DNA of 49,279 nt from Sphingomonas sp. AR_OL41 (lineage in GTDB: Bacteria > Pseudomonadota > Alphaproteobacteria > Sphingomonadales > Sphingomonadaceae), in the NCBI RefSeq assembly GCF_029911635.1, contig NZ_JARYTI010000037.1, positions 1-49,279 on the forward strand, written 5' to 3'. Position numbers and translations under genes: made by a program. Positions 1 to 9,507 of the stretch are shown one piece after another. The notes under the pieces are model-generated. The model searched no databases. It saw only the letters and a list, made by a program, of their open reading frames with translations, and was not told the origin of the DNA. Positions within the stretch are counted from its first letter, which is position 1; each line of letters opens with the position of its first letter.

Positions 1-332
1 GGCGCGGCGACGACCGGCGGCGGCGGGACGGGCACGATCGGCTTGGGCGCGACGATCTCGGTCGGTTTGGCGCGCAGGTTCGCGGGGGAGGGCTTGCCCT
101 TCTGCTTGTGCGACGCCGCCTTGGGTTTCTCGGGTACGGTGCGCGGCGGGGGCGGGGGCGGCGTTACCGCGAACAGCTTGAGCTCGTCGGCGATCTGCTT
201 CGGCATGCCGACCGCGAGCCCGGCGATCAGCACCCAGGCGAGCAGTGCCTGCACGACCGCGGCACCGGCCGCGCTGGCGATGCGCCCGCCCGTCCAGCGT
301 CCCTGTCCTGCGCGGTAGCCATCATGCGTCAT
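1..332 (-). CDS. TonB-like energy transducer, N-terminal part (runs off window)
   Basis: The reverse strand opens with MTHDGYRAGQGRW, followed by one hydrophobic segment (residues about 20-42: an Ala/Val/Leu-rich stretch ending GLAVGMPKQ). After that comes a proline- and lysine-rich stretch (VTPPPPPPRTVPEKP, then repeated Lys-Pro pairs). This is the classic layout of TonB: cytoplasmic tip, single membrane anchor, and a periplasm-spanning Pro/Lys linker. The C-terminal beta domain that contacts receptors lies outside the window, so the assignment rests on architecture alone. Three TonB-dependent receptors lie 4-12 kb away, which fits. It is divergent from the methyltransferase at 454. The start ATG was chosen as the first in frame before the anchor; no strong ribosome site is visible. 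Confidence 0.7.
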   Translation of the reverse strand, partial: MTHDGYRAGQGRWTGGRIASAAGAAVVQALLAWVLIAGLAVGMPKQIADELKLFAVTPPPPPPRTVPEKPKAASHKQKGKPSPANLRAKPTEIVAPKPIVPVPPPPVVAA

Positions 333-453
333 GCCGTGTGTCGTCGCGCTCCCTTCCGTGGGTGGCGCGCCTGCGCCACGGCGGATGAACCCGCGCTTGA
401 TGATACCTGTTCCGTCGCCGCGCACGCCTTGTCGATCCCGGCGTGGCGGGGCT

Positions 454-1116
454 ATGATCGGCACCGTGCCGCCTGCCGATCCCACCGCGTTCATCCGGGC
501 GAGGCTGCCCGTGCTGCCGGTGCCCGCCATCCCCGAAATCCGCCTGCACAAGGCGATCCCGACGTCGCGGCTGGCGACGCTGGCGGACGCGGACGAAGCC
601 GGCTTCGGCACGCCTTACTGGGCCTATTACTGGGCCGGCGGCCTCGCGCTGGCGCGTCATGTGCTCGACCGGCCCGCGCTCGTCGCCGGGCGGCGCGTGC
701 TCGATCTCGGCGCAGGCTCGGGGCTGGTGGCGATTGCTGCGGCACGCGCCGGGGCGGCGTCGGTGATCGCTGCCGAGGTCGATCGCTACGCCATCGCCGC
801 GCTGCGCCTCAACGTCGCGCACAACGACGCCAGGGTCGTGGTCGCGCATCAGGACCTGACACCCGGGGCGCCGCCGCCGGTCGATCTCGTTCTGGTTGGC
901 GACCTGTTCTACGAGCAGGCGCTGGCCGAGCGGGTGACGGCGTTCCTCGAACGCTGCCGCGCAGCCGGCATCGACGTGCTGATCGGCGATCCGTGGCGCG
1001 CCTGGCTGCCGGCTGCGCGGCTGCGGATGTTGGCCAGCTACGACGTGGCGGAGACCGACAGTGACGTCACCCGGCCCAGCGCGGTGTTCGCCTTCGATGA
1101 CGCCGCGCTGGGATAG
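454..1116 (+). CDS. Class I SAM-dependent methyltransferase (ETFB-lysine/PrmA-like)
   Basis: A 220-residue protein from ATG 454. The open frame extends further upstream, but that extra part is low-complexity Arg/Pro and overlaps the promoter area of the divergent TonB-like gene. It has the Rossmann methyltransferase signature: motif I VLDLGAGSGLVAIAAA at about residues 81-96, the acidic end of strand 2 (AAEVD), and LVLVGDLFYE as the post-motif region. The GTPYWAYYWAGGLALARHV stretch before motif I resembles the small group that includes the electron-transfer-flavoprotein beta-subunit lysine methyltransferase and ribosomal L11 methyltransferase. The substrate cannot be read from the sequence. 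It converges on the DUF2332 gene with only 7 bp between the stops. Confidence 0.8.
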   Translation: MIGTVPPADPTAFIRARLPVLPVPAIPEIRLHKAIPTSRLATLADADEAGFGTPYWAYYWAGGLALARHVLDRPALVAGRRVLDLGAGSGLVAIAAARAGAASVIAAEVDRYAIAALRLNVAHNDARVVVAHQDLTPGAPPPVDLVLVGDLFYEQALAERVTAFLERCRAAGIDVLIGDPWRAWLPAARLRMLASYDVAETDSDVTRPSAVFAFDDAALG

Positions 1117-1123
1117 CGTCGTG

Positions 1124-2173
1124 TCAGTTGCGCCAGCCGCGCCAGTCGATCCAGTCGCCATAGGCATGGCAGGTCGCGAGCATGCGCTTCTCGCCGGTCG
1201 GCCAGAGCGTCAGACACAGCTGCACCTCGTCGCGCGACGGCGTCCATTCGAAGCTGATCCGCGCCAGCGGGCGCTCGCGCGTGGCACGCGCTCCGGCGCC
1301 GGCGATGGTTTCCTCGACGACCTGGCGTTCGTCGTCGGTCAGATATTGCAGCACCATCGAGTGGAAGATCACCCGGCACAGCCCCGCCTGTTGCGGGGCG
1401 GCCAGGCGATCGCCGAGCCAGGCGACCGCATCGGCCTGGTCGATGTGCGGCGGATAGCGCCGCGCCAGCGCCAGCGCCTGTTCGAGCCGCGCCGCGCGCC
1501 TGGGCTGGTCGGCCCAAACAAAGGCGAGCAGCCGGTCGCGCGTCGCGTCGTCGTCGGCGTAGAGTGGATTGAGGTCGCTGCCGCGTGCCCGGGCCACCGC
1601 GATCGGGGCGAGGATCGGCGGAGGGCCGAGCCATTGCGGCGCGATCTGCACCGGCGAATCCGTCGTACCCGCCGCAACGCCGCCAAGCGTGTAGCCGTAG
1701 CGCGCGAGGTTGAGGTTGAGCCCGCAACTCGAGCCGAGCTCGAGCAGTTCGAACGGCAGGCCGAAATCGGCCCGCGCGACCATCAAGGCGGCGGCGATCG
1801 CGGCGGCGCGGCCGACCTCGTTGGTTTGCGGCGTGCCGCGCATGAACGCCGCGACGAAGCCGTCCTGCGCTGCCAGTGCCGCGCCGATCGCGCCATCATA
1901 GTCGTCATGTTGGCGAAGATAGAGCGCGCGCAGCGCGGGCAGCGCACCCTGCCGGGCGAGCGCGTGGAGCGCGGCATTGAAGCGCATCGCCAGCGCCGAG
2001 CTGGACGGGTCGCGCGGCCATTGCTCGATCAGCGCGGCCGTGTGCGGCGCCCGGTGGAGCTGGCGCTGCCCGGCCTCGAGTACCGCCGCGACGAACGGCG
2101 ACCCGAGACCCTGGGCGACCCGCGCCTGACGCGAAAGCTCGCCGCGGTTCAGGATGGGCGAGACCATATTCAT
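1124..2173 (-). CDS. DUF2332 family protein
   Basis: A 349-residue protein. Features typical of the DUF2332 family include LLELGSSCGLNLNLARYGY (around residues 140-160), the EVGRAA segment and the C-terminal SFEWTPSRDEVQLCLTLWP. The Gly-rich LELGSSCGLN looks like a methyltransferase-type nucleotide loop, so a SAM-related activity is conceivable but not established. The start is set at MNMVSP; longer in-frame starts add a poorly conserved leader. It is followed on the same strand by the chemotaxis receptor, whose stop lies 87 bp upstream, but there is no sign that the two form an operon. Confidence 0.75.
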   Translation of the reverse strand: MNMVSPILNRGELSRQARVAQGLGSPFVAAVLEAGQRQLHRAPHTAALIEQWPRDPSSSALAMRFNAALHALARQGALPALRALYLRQHDDYDGAIGAALAAQDGFVAAFMRGTPQTNEVGRAAAIAAALMVARADFGLPFELLELGSSCGLNLNLARYGYTLGGVAAGTTDSPVQIAPQWLGPPPILAPIAVARARGSDLNPLYADDDATRDRLLAFVWADQPRRAARLEQALALARRYPPHIDQADAVAWLGDRLAAPQQAGLCRVIFHSMVLQYLTDDERQVVEETIAGAGARATRERPLARISFEWTPSRDEVQLCLTLWPTGEKRMLATCHAYGDWIDWRGWRN

Positions 2174-2260
2174 GCAAGGTTCCCCTGCCTCGATCGGCGG
2201 CCATAATCGGCACGATAACGTCGCATGTGCGCGCAACCCGGTGTTGCGGAGGCAGGCTGG

Positions 2261-4132
2261 CTAGAAGGCCTGCCAGTCGTCGCTGGCGGAACTCTGGCGC
2301 ACCAGCGCGGACACCGCGGCGGCGGGCAACTGCTTGGTCGGTCCGGAGAAGCGCGACGATGGCTTGCGCCGCCCGCCGCCAGCCGATGCCCCGGCATTGC
2401 CGACGTTGAACTGACCGGCCTTGTCGGACAGGCCACTGACTTCGCTGGCGAGATTGCGGGCGGCGGCGGAGGTTTCCTCGACCATCGCCGCATTCTGCTG
2501 GGTGGCATGATCCATCGTGCTGATCGCCGCGCTGATCTGGCTGATCGCGGTCGATTGCGTCTGGTTGTCGGAGGCGATGTTGCCGAGCAGCGTATTGACC
2601 TCGCCGACGCCGCTCATGATGTCGGCCAGCGCCACATCGACCTTCTGCACCGCGCCGACGGCGGTGACGATGTCGGTCTGCGTCGCGCTGAGCTGGTCGC
2701 GGGCGCGGCCGGCTTCCTCTTCGGCGCGCATCGCCAGGGCCGAAACGAGGTCGGCGACGACCGCGAAGCCGCGGCCCGCCTCGCCGGCACGGCCGGCCTC
2801 GACGGCGGCGTTCATCGCGAGCACGCGGGTCTGGAAGGCGATCTTGTCGAGGCCCTCGATCACGCTGTCGATGCCCTTGGCGCTGTCGGCGACGCGGCTC
2901 ATCGCGCGCACCGCTTCGTCGGCCGTCGCGCGGCCGTCGGTGACGGTCGCCATGGTGCCGTTGGCGCGGACCGCCGTGCTGCTGGCGGCCTCGGCGGTCG
3001 CCTTTAGGCGGCCGTCCATCTGCAGCACCGCGGCGGAGGTCTCTTCGAGATTGGCGGCATTGGCCTCGGTCCGGCGCGCCAGATCCTCCGACGCCTGGGC
3101 AATCTCGCCCGAGCCGGTGCCGATCGCGACGGTCGATTCCATCACCGAGGAAATCAGCTCGCGCAGTGCGATGACGGCGGCGTTGAAGTTGGTCTTGACG
3201 GCGCCATATTGGCCGGGGAAGTCGCGGTCGATCTCGGCAGTGAGATTGCCGTCGGCCAATTCCGACAGATGTGCCGACACCGTGTCGACGACCATCTTCT
3301 GTTCGGCCTCGGCGCGGGCCGCGGTCTCGTCGGCGGCATGCTTGGCGATCGCCGCGTCGCGGAACACAAGCACGGCGCGCGCCATGTCGCCCAGTTCGTC
3401 GGTGCGGTCGAGATCGGGAACGGTGATGTCGTTCCTGCCCGCGGCGAGGCTGGCCATGGTCGCGGTGAGCCGCGAGATCGGCTGGGCGATCAACTGACTC
3501 AGCACCACGGCGAGCGTGATTGCGATGCCGATCAGCGCAATCCCGCCCAGCAAGAGCGCCATGATCGCGGTGCTGATCGCGGTTTCCTGGAGCGCCGAAT
3601 TCTTCTTGGTGAGCTCCTCCTGCGCGTCGCGGACGTCACGCAGCGGCAGCACGGCGGCACTGGTCAGCACGGCCTTGCCGGCAGCGCGCACCTCGGCCTG
3701 CGCGGCGTCGCGCTGGCCCGCCTGAACCAGCTTGATCAGCCGATCGCCCCATTTCTCGCGCCATGCCAGGGTGGCCTCGCGCGACTTGGTCACCGCGGCG
3801 CGCTGCGCCGGATCGGTCAGCAGCTTTTCGAGCGATTCCGAGGTGCTGTCATATTCGTCGCGCGCCTCGCCATAGGATTTGAGATAGCTCGGGTCGGCGG
3901 TGACCAGGAAGCCGCGAAGCTGGCTGTTCTGGCGCAGCAGCGCGGTCTCCAGCGTCAGCGCATTGGCGTGGATCGTCTGGCTGAGATTGTTGCTGGCGGT
4001 CGAACTCCGGATCATCGTGACGGTCGTGAAGAACACCAGCATCATCACCGCGGCCGAGACGCAGATCGTGAGGAAGGAGAGTGCCAGCTTCCTCGGGATC
4101 TTCAGGGATTTCAACATCGTCACAACTTTCAT
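2261..4132 (-). CDS. Methyl-accepting chemotaxis protein
   Basis: About 623 residues. An N-terminal membrane helix (LALSFLTICVSAAVMMLVFF) leads into a helical CHASE3/4HB-type periplasmic region (residues about 35-185). A second membrane helix follows (AIMALLLGGIALIGIAITL), then HAMP segments (ISRLTATMASLAAGRNDI and a second HAMP-like stretch with LADGNLTAEI), then the coiled-coil signalling domain. The hairpin tip is recognisable (IAFQTRVLAMNAAVEAGRAG, GRGFAVVADLV) but deviates from the usual QTNLLALNAAVEAARAGE...EVRALAQR, so coupling to CheA/CheW could be altered. The protein ends in DDWQAF, which fits the xWxxF pattern of the CheR/CheB tether. The start could be ATG 4132 or 4117; neither has a strong ribosome site. 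Ligand unknown. Confidence 0.9.
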   Translation of the reverse strand: MKVVTMLKSLKIPRKLALSFLTICVSAAVMMLVFFTTVTMIRSSTASNNLSQTIHANALTLETALLRQNSQLRGFLVTADPSYLKSYGEARDEYDSTSESLEKLLTDPAQRAAVTKSREATLAWREKWGDRLIKLVQAGQRDAAQAEVRAAGKAVLTSAAVLPLRDVRDAQEELTKKNSALQETAISTAIMALLLGGIALIGIAITLAVVLSQLIAQPISRLTATMASLAAGRNDITVPDLDRTDELGDMARAVLVFRDAAIAKHAADETAARAEAEQKMVVDTVSAHLSELADGNLTAEIDRDFPGQYGAVKTNFNAAVIALRELISSVMESTVAIGTGSGEIAQASEDLARRTEANAANLEETSAAVLQMDGRLKATAEAASSTAVRANGTMATVTDGRATADEAVRAMSRVADSAKGIDSVIEGLDKIAFQTRVLAMNAAVEAGRAGEAGRGFAVVADLVSALAMRAEEEAGRARDQLSATQTDIVTAVGAVQKVDVALADIMSGVGEVNTLLGNIASDNQTQSTAISQISAAISTMDHATQQNAAMVEETSAAARNLASEVSGLSDKAGQFNVGNAGASAGGGRRKPSSRFSGPTKQLPAAAVSALVRQSSASDDWQAF

Positions 4133-4153
4133 GGGTAGCCGAAAGGATGGTCC

Positions 4154-4188
4154 GGGCAGCCGGGGCATTGCTGCGGCCCCGGCTGCCC
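4154..4188 (-). terminator. Perfect 13-bp hairpin after receptor 1
   Basis: GGGCAGCCGGGGC at 4154-4166 is exactly complementary to GCCCCGGCTGCCC at 4176-4188, with a 9-nt loop. It sits 8 bp beyond the stop of the receptor at 4197 and before the chemotaxis gene, where a terminator is expected. No T-run follows on the minus strand, so it may instead be an mRNA-stabilising 3' hairpin. Confidence 0.6.
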
Positions 4189-4196
4189 GATGCGCC

Positions 4197-6695
4197 TCAG
4201 AAGGATAGACGCAGCGAGGTGGAGATGGTCCGGCCGTTCATGGCGCGTCCCAGGACAATGCCGCTGGCGGGGATGGTCCCCTGTGTGATCTCGGCCAGCG
4301 CAACGGTGTCGAACAGGTTGTTGACGTTGAGCATCACCTGCATCCGCTGCATCGGGCGAACCTGAACAAAGGCATTGACCAGCGTGTAGCCGGGCAGCTT
4401 GAGCTGGTTGACGTCCTGCGCATAGCTGCTGGTCGTTCCGACGATATTGGCGCCGACGGTGGCGTATTTCGTCTCGATCTGCGGCGTCGTCTCGAACAGG
4501 AAGCTCGCCTGGTGGCGCGGCACATTGCCGATCAGCGTCAGGTGCGCCGCATCGCTGGCGATCTTAGCGCTGGTATAGGTAGCGCCGGCCGTCAGCCGGA
4601 AGGGGCCGTGACGCACGCCGGCTTCGACCTCGACGCCCTTGGCGCTATAGCCGCGGACGATGTTCTCGACCTGGATCGAGCCATCGGGCTTGCTGTTGAC
4701 CTGGACGTTGCGCTCGCCGGTCGTTGCCGAGAACCCCGTCACGTTGACCGTGATCCCCGACTTGCGGAACTTGAGGCCGACTTCGCTCTGCTTGACGGTG
4801 TCGAAGCCGCTGGCGGGATCGAGCAGCTGGCCGCTCTGGACGCCGATGGCCGGCGTGAACAGGACCTTGTCGGCGGCAGCACGGCCACCGCGGCTGTAGC
4901 GCGCGAACATCGCCAGTGGCTCGGCGATACGAAAGTTCGCGCCGACCGAGTAGCTCAGATAATGGTAGCTGTAATCGACATTGCCCGGGCTTCCGAGCGG
5001 CAACGTGGCGGTCTGGCTCTCGGGGATGGAGATATGGCCGTCGCCGTTGAGGTCGATGGGCGCCACGCCGATGCGACCGCCGCCGAGATCGGCGCCGAAG
5101 ACCGATCCGCTCGCCTTGCCCATGTCGTAGCGGACGCTGCCGCCGATCGCCAATTTGCCGATATGGTAGTTGAGCGACCCATAGGGCGCGTTCACGGCAT
5201 AGGTGACGTCATATCGCCGGTGATAGAGCGCCCCGTTTATGCCGAAGGCGATATAGCCGTCCTGCGTCGTCGGCACACCGGCGGCGTTCGTGACATTGAC
5301 CAGCGCCGCATCGCCGCCGCCGCGGACGTCCGACAGGATGTTGAGGAACGACCAGTCCGAATTGTAGGTCTGCGAAGACTTGTAGAAGCCCGCAGTCATG
5401 GTCAGCTCGCCGTGACCGATTTTCCACACGCGGCTGGCGCGCAGGTCGTTGGTGACGTTTTGAAGGCTGTTCGCCGTGGTGTCGAGGAAGATCGACGACA
5501 ACAGCAGGCCGTTGCCGTTGAGCGCGCCCGGGCTGGCGATCAGCTGCCCCGCGCGCGGACCGGTGGCATAGCTGAGCGAAGCGCCCGGGCCGCCATAGGC
5601 ATAGGCAAGCGCCGCGGCCGGCGCGACTGCCAGCGGCAGGGTCTGGATCGTGCCGCCGGAGATCGCGGCGAAGCGGAACTTGTCGTTGAACGACCAGTCG
5701 CCGAAGTCGAACTGCGCCTCGAAGCCGATCGCCTTGACCACCGCATGCATGCCGTCGCGCGCATCGTCTCGCTTGATGTTGTTGGCGCCGTCGAGCGTGA
5801 GGACATTGTTGTTGTTGCGCGACAGCAACGAATCGGTCCTGATATCGACACCCGGGACGTTCGTGAAAGCCGGGTTCGCATCGCTGCCGGACACCATGAT
5901 CGGGATCGGCTGGTAGGACGGCGTGCGGTCGTTGAGATATTTGCCATAGACGCGGACGAAGCCGTTGCCGAACGTCCTGGTGACGTTGAACTTCAGCTGG
6001 CCGCCCTTGTACCCGTCATAGCCGAGATTGCGCGGGCCTTCGCCCTGGCGGTAGAAGCCGCCGATGTGGAAGCGCAGTGTGTCGCTGAGCTTGTGGCCAT
6101 AATCGGCGTCGATGCGATGCTCGCCATAGTTGAGGCCGAGGGTCGTCTGCACGGCGCCGCCTTCGACATCGCCGGTCTTGGACAACAGGTTGATCACACC
6201 GCCCGGCGAATTCGACGCGAAGGTCGAGGCCGAGCCGCCGCGAATGGCTTCCACCGCCGACAGGTTGAGATCCGCGCGCATGAACATGTCGGGCGCGAAT
6301 TGCTGCATGTCGCCGAACTCGAGGACGGGCAGACCGTCTTCCTGAAGCTGCAGATATTTCGAGCCGGTCGCCGCGAGCGGCAGCCCGCGGATCGAATAGC
6401 TGGCATTGCCTTCGCCGCCCTCGCTCTCGGCGCGGATGCCGGGAATGTTGCGCAAGATCTCGCCGAGCGAGCGCGCGCCGAATTCCTCGATGTCGCCGCC
6501 CTTCAGCGCGCTGGTCGAGGTCGCGCTGTCGAGCCGGTCACGGCCCTTGGCGACGCCGGTGGTGAAGGCTTCCTCCGCCGGCGCGCTCGCGGTGCCGGAC
6601 GCTTGCTTGGCGGGCGGTGCGGCGGCGACCTGGGCGGTGGCGGGGACGGCCAGCGCCAACGGTGCGGCAGTGAGGAGGAGCAGCGACTTTTTCAT
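4197..6695 (-). CDS. TonB-dependent receptor, paralogue 1
   Basis: 832 residues from MKKSLLLLTAAPLALAVPATAQ, a clear signal peptide. The plug domain contains GARSLGEILRNIPGIR, YSIRGLPL and VEAIRGGSASTFASNSPGGV (about residues 65-200). The C-terminal two thirds is an outer-membrane barrel ending in an aromatic residue (LRLSF). The segment TGVAKGRDRLDS just before the plug may act as the TonB contact. A loop DLNGDGHISIPE (codons 5019-5054) matches a 12-residue EF-hand calcium loop. It is the most diverged of three tandem paralogues. Its distinct plug loop (GDMQQFAPDMFM rather than GDFFNVxSDIF) suggests a different ligand from the other two. Ligand unknown; iron chelate or carbohydrate uptake are both possible. 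Confidence 0.92.
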   Translation of the reverse strand: MKKSLLLLTAAPLALAVPATAQVAAAPPAKQASGTASAPAEEAFTTGVAKGRDRLDSATSTSALKGGDIEEFGARSLGEILRNIPGIRAESEGGEGNASYSIRGLPLAATGSKYLQLQEDGLPVLEFGDMQQFAPDMFMRADLNLSAVEAIRGGSASTFASNSPGGVINLLSKTGDVEGGAVQTTLGLNYGEHRIDADYGHKLSDTLRFHIGGFYRQGEGPRNLGYDGYKGGQLKFNVTRTFGNGFVRVYGKYLNDRTPSYQPIPIMVSGSDANPAFTNVPGVDIRTDSLLSRNNNNVLTLDGANNIKRDDARDGMHAVVKAIGFEAQFDFGDWSFNDKFRFAAISGGTIQTLPLAVAPAAALAYAYGGPGASLSYATGPRAGQLIASPGALNGNGLLLSSIFLDTTANSLQNVTNDLRASRVWKIGHGELTMTAGFYKSSQTYNSDWSFLNILSDVRGGGDAALVNVTNAAGVPTTQDGYIAFGINGALYHRRYDVTYAVNAPYGSLNYHIGKLAIGGSVRYDMGKASGSVFGADLGGGRIGVAPIDLNGDGHISIPESQTATLPLGSPGNVDYSYHYLSYSVGANFRIAEPLAMFARYSRGGRAAADKVLFTPAIGVQSGQLLDPASGFDTVKQSEVGLKFRKSGITVNVTGFSATTGERNVQVNSKPDGSIQVENIVRGYSAKGVEVEAGVRHGPFRLTAGATYTSAKIASDAAHLTLIGNVPRHQASFLFETTPQIETKYATVGANIVGTTSSYAQDVNQLKLPGYTLVNAFVQVRPMQRMQVMLNVNNLFDTVALAEITQGTIPASGIVLGRAMNGRTISTSLRLSF

Positions 6696-6740
6696 TTTAA
6701 ATTTCCCAACAATGATGGATGCCAGCGGCTCCACATGTTC

Positions 6741-6752
6741 AATTATAGGATG
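6741..6752 (-). promoter_or_regulatory. -10 region of receptor 1 promoter
   Basis: On the minus strand the sequence CATCCTATAATT contains a consensus TATAAT, 47 bp upstream of the receptor start. The same block occurs upstream of receptor 3 (12291-12302) and in a weaker form upstream of receptor 2. No convincing -35 hexamer is present at 16-18 bp, which suggests an activator or an extended -10. Confidence 0.55.
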
Positions 6753-6912
6753 GTGTCCGGCCCCGGAGCGTCGCCACGGCAAAACAGCGAATGATGCGCT
6801 GCGCTCTCGCCAAGGTTCGTCCGTCACTTTCTCCGCGAGAGAAGGGTTTGCCGGAGCGGGCACGCCGCGATGTCGCGCGCGACACCGCGTCGCGACGTCC
6901 GTCCCGGAAGGA

Positions 6913-6947
6913 CCAGGCCACCGGTCGCCGACGCGCCGATGGCCTGG
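6913..6947 (-). terminator. Hairpin downstream of receptor 2
   Basis: CCAGGCCA at 6913-6920 pairs with TGGCCTGG at 6940-6947 around a 19-nt loop. It sits within 6 bp of the receptor 2 stop on the minus strand. There is no T-run. It is a candidate 3' hairpin between receptors 2 and 1. Confidence 0.4.
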
Positions 6948-6952
6948 CAAGG

Positions 6953-9463
6953 TCAGAAGTCGTAGCGCAGCGACGCGGTGACGGTGCGGCCATTGGCGGC
7001 ACGTCCCCAGCCGACACCGTTCCCCGGCACCGTCGTCTGGGAGATTTCGATCAGGCCGAGAGTGTTGAACACGTTGTTGGCGTTGAGCATGAGCTGGACC
7101 CGCTCGACAGGACGGAACTGCACGAACGGATTGACCAGGGTATAGCCAGGCATTTTGAGCAGGTTGATGTCCTGCGCGTAGCTGGCGGTATTGCCGACCA
7201 CATTGGCGCCGACCGAGAAAGTGCGCGTCACATATTGCGGCGTCACCTCGAAGATGAACTTCGGCTGGTGGCGTGGCACCATGCCGGCGACCGCAGCATT
7301 CAACCGGTCGTTGACGATCTCGGCATGGGTGTAGGTCAGGCCGGCGGCGACAGCGAACGGACCATGCTGGTAACCGGCTTCGAACTCGGCACCATAAGCG
7401 CGGTAATTGCGGTCGGTGGTCACCGCACCGGCCTGGACATTGGTGTCTTCGGTGTTGGCGAGGAACGCCGTAACATTGAATGTGATCCCGGACTTGCGGA
7501 ACTTCAGGCCGCCTTCGGTCTGGGTGACAATGTCATAGCCATCGCCTGAATCGGGCAAACTGCCGTCGGTGTTGTCGATCTTTGATGAGAACAGGATCTT
7601 GTCCGCGTTCGCCCTGGCACCCCGGCTGTAGCGCGCGAACAGGGCAAGCGGCTCCGAAACGCGGAAGTTCACCCCGGCCGAGTAGCTCAGATAGTGGTAG
7701 TTGTAGTGGACCGGTCCTGGGGCGGTTATCGGGATGAAGGCGGTTTTCGTTTCCGGCACCGAGATCTTGCCGTCGCCGTTGAAATCATAGGACACGGTAC
7801 CGCTGCGCCCGCCGCCCAGATCGACCCCGTACACCTGGCCACGAACCTTGCCGATGTCGTAGCGGACGCTGCCACCGATAGCGATCTTGCCGATGTGATA
7901 GTTGACCGACCCATAAGGGGCAGTCACGTCATATTGCAGGTCGTAGGTGCGCCTGAAAAAGCCCGTCGTACCCGACCGTGTGAAGCCCAGAAAGCCGTCC
8001 TGGCTCTGCGCCACGCCTGCCGCGTTGGTGTAGTTGATCAGCGACGAATTGCCGCCACCAGCGAGATCCTGGGTAATGTTCGAATAGAGCCAGTCGGTAT
8101 GGAGATTCTGCAACGACTTGTAGGCGCCGCCGGTGACGGTCAGTTCGCCATTGCCAAGCTTGAACACGCGCGTGGCACGGACGTCGTTGGTAAAGTTGTC
8201 GAGCGCATGGATATCGATCTTGGACAGCGAAGTGGCGCCGATCAGGCCGTTGCCGTTGATGTTGCCGGCCACGGTAATGACCTGCCCGGCATTCGGGCCG
8301 TTGGCATAGGTCAGCGTTCCCGTGCCCGCGCCGAGCGACGCGGGCAGTGCATTGCCGGCATAGATGTTGGCGACGAGATCGCGAATGGTGTTGCCTGAGA
8401 TCTTCGAATAGCGGGCGCGCTCGGTGACGCTCCAGCCGGCGACCTCGAACTGCGATTCAAGCCCGATCGCCTTCACGACGCCACGCAAGCCGTCGCTCAT
8501 CGAAACCCTGATCGGCTGATTGTTGCCATCCAGGGTGGCGAAGCTGGCGATGTTGCGCGACAGCACCGAGTCCTTCTTCGCGTCGAAATTCGCGAAGCTC
8601 GCATAATGCGGGTTGGCATCGCTACCGGTGATCTGGATCGGTCCCGGCAGATATTGCGGCGTGCGATCGTCGAGATACTTGCCGGAGATGCGGATATAGC
8701 CGCCGGTGAACTGCTTGGTGACGTTGAACTTCAGCTGGCCGCCCTGATAGGCATTGAAGCCGACGTGACGCTGGCCTTCGCCGGTGCGGTAGAAGCCACC
8801 GAAGTGGAAGCGCAGCGAATCGCTGATCTTGCCGCCATAGTCGAAGTCGAGGCGCTTCATGTCGTAGTCGATGCCGCCGGTGAGCTGGATCGCGCCGCCC
8901 TCGACGTCGCCGGTCCTGGAGATGAGGTTGATCACGCCACCGGGCGAGTTCGATGCGAAGGTCGAGGCCGAACCGCCGCGAATGGCCTCGACCGCCGAGA
9001 GGTTGAAGTCGGCACGGATGAAGATGTCCGATGCGACGTTGAAGAAGTCGCCGAACTCGACAACGGGGAGGCCGTCTTCCTCGATCTGCATGAACTTCGT
9101 CCCGCCAGAGGCCAGCGGGAGACCGCGGATCGTGTAGTTGGAGTTGGCGTCGCCGGTCGATGACTCGGTGCGGATGCCGGGAATGTTGCGCAGGATCTCA
9201 GCGAGTGAGCGTGCGCCGAGTTTTTCGATCTCGCTTTGCTTGAGCGCGCTGGTCGAGGTGGCGCTGTCGAGGCGGTCACGACCCTTGGCGACGCCGGTCG
9301 AGAAGAGCTCCTCGGCGGGGGCTTCCGGTGGCGCTGCCTTCTCCGCCGTCGGCGAAGCGGCGGCTGGAACGCTCTCATGAGCGCCAGGTGTCATCACCTG
9401 GGCCATGGCAGGTGTTGCCAGCGCAAGTGGAGCGACGGAGAGAAAAAAATAGTGCTTTTTCAT
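6953..9463 (-). CDS. TonB-dependent receptor, paralogue 2
   Basis: 836 residues starting MKKHYFFLSVAPLALATPAMAQ (signal peptide). Plug motifs are SLAEILRNIPGIR, YTIRGLPLASGG, DLPVV-type EEDGLPVVEFGDFF and VEAIRGGSASTFASN; the protein then continues as a beta barrel to ASLRYDF. The loop DFNGDGKISVPE (codons 7751-7786) is a perfect EF-hand calcium pattern (D1, N3, D5, G6, I8, E12). It is closely similar over its whole length to receptor 3 and less so to receptor 1, which indicates successive tandem duplication. The AT-rich upstream region has a TATAGT -10 candidate. Ligand unknown. Confidence 0.93.
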   Translation of the reverse strand: MKKHYFFLSVAPLALATPAMAQVMTPGAHESVPAAASPTAEKAAPPEAPAEELFSTGVAKGRDRLDSATSTSALKQSEIEKLGARSLAEILRNIPGIRTESSTGDANSNYTIRGLPLASGGTKFMQIEEDGLPVVEFGDFFNVASDIFIRADFNLSAVEAIRGGSASTFASNSPGGVINLISRTGDVEGGAIQLTGGIDYDMKRLDFDYGGKISDSLRFHFGGFYRTGEGQRHVGFNAYQGGQLKFNVTKQFTGGYIRISGKYLDDRTPQYLPGPIQITGSDANPHYASFANFDAKKDSVLSRNIASFATLDGNNQPIRVSMSDGLRGVVKAIGLESQFEVAGWSVTERARYSKISGNTIRDLVANIYAGNALPASLGAGTGTLTYANGPNAGQVITVAGNINGNGLIGATSLSKIDIHALDNFTNDVRATRVFKLGNGELTVTGGAYKSLQNLHTDWLYSNITQDLAGGGNSSLINYTNAAGVAQSQDGFLGFTRSGTTGFFRRTYDLQYDVTAPYGSVNYHIGKIAIGGSVRYDIGKVRGQVYGVDLGGGRSGTVSYDFNGDGKISVPETKTAFIPITAPGPVHYNYHYLSYSAGVNFRVSEPLALFARYSRGARANADKILFSSKIDNTDGSLPDSGDGYDIVTQTEGGLKFRKSGITFNVTAFLANTEDTNVQAGAVTTDRNYRAYGAEFEAGYQHGPFAVAAGLTYTHAEIVNDRLNAAVAGMVPRHQPKFIFEVTPQYVTRTFSVGANVVGNTASYAQDINLLKMPGYTLVNPFVQFRPVERVQLMLNANNVFNTLGLIEISQTTVPGNGVGWGRAANGRTVTASLRYDF

Positions 9464-9507
9464 GTTATGCCTCTCACCTCATGCCTGATTTCGGCATATC
9501 TATATTA

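Noticed and set aside
4512..6794. 760-codon plus-strand frame opposite receptor 1
   Set aside because: It is antisense to a clear receptor, Arg/Ala/Asp-rich without motifs, with no ribosome site. It is a shadow caused by high GC.
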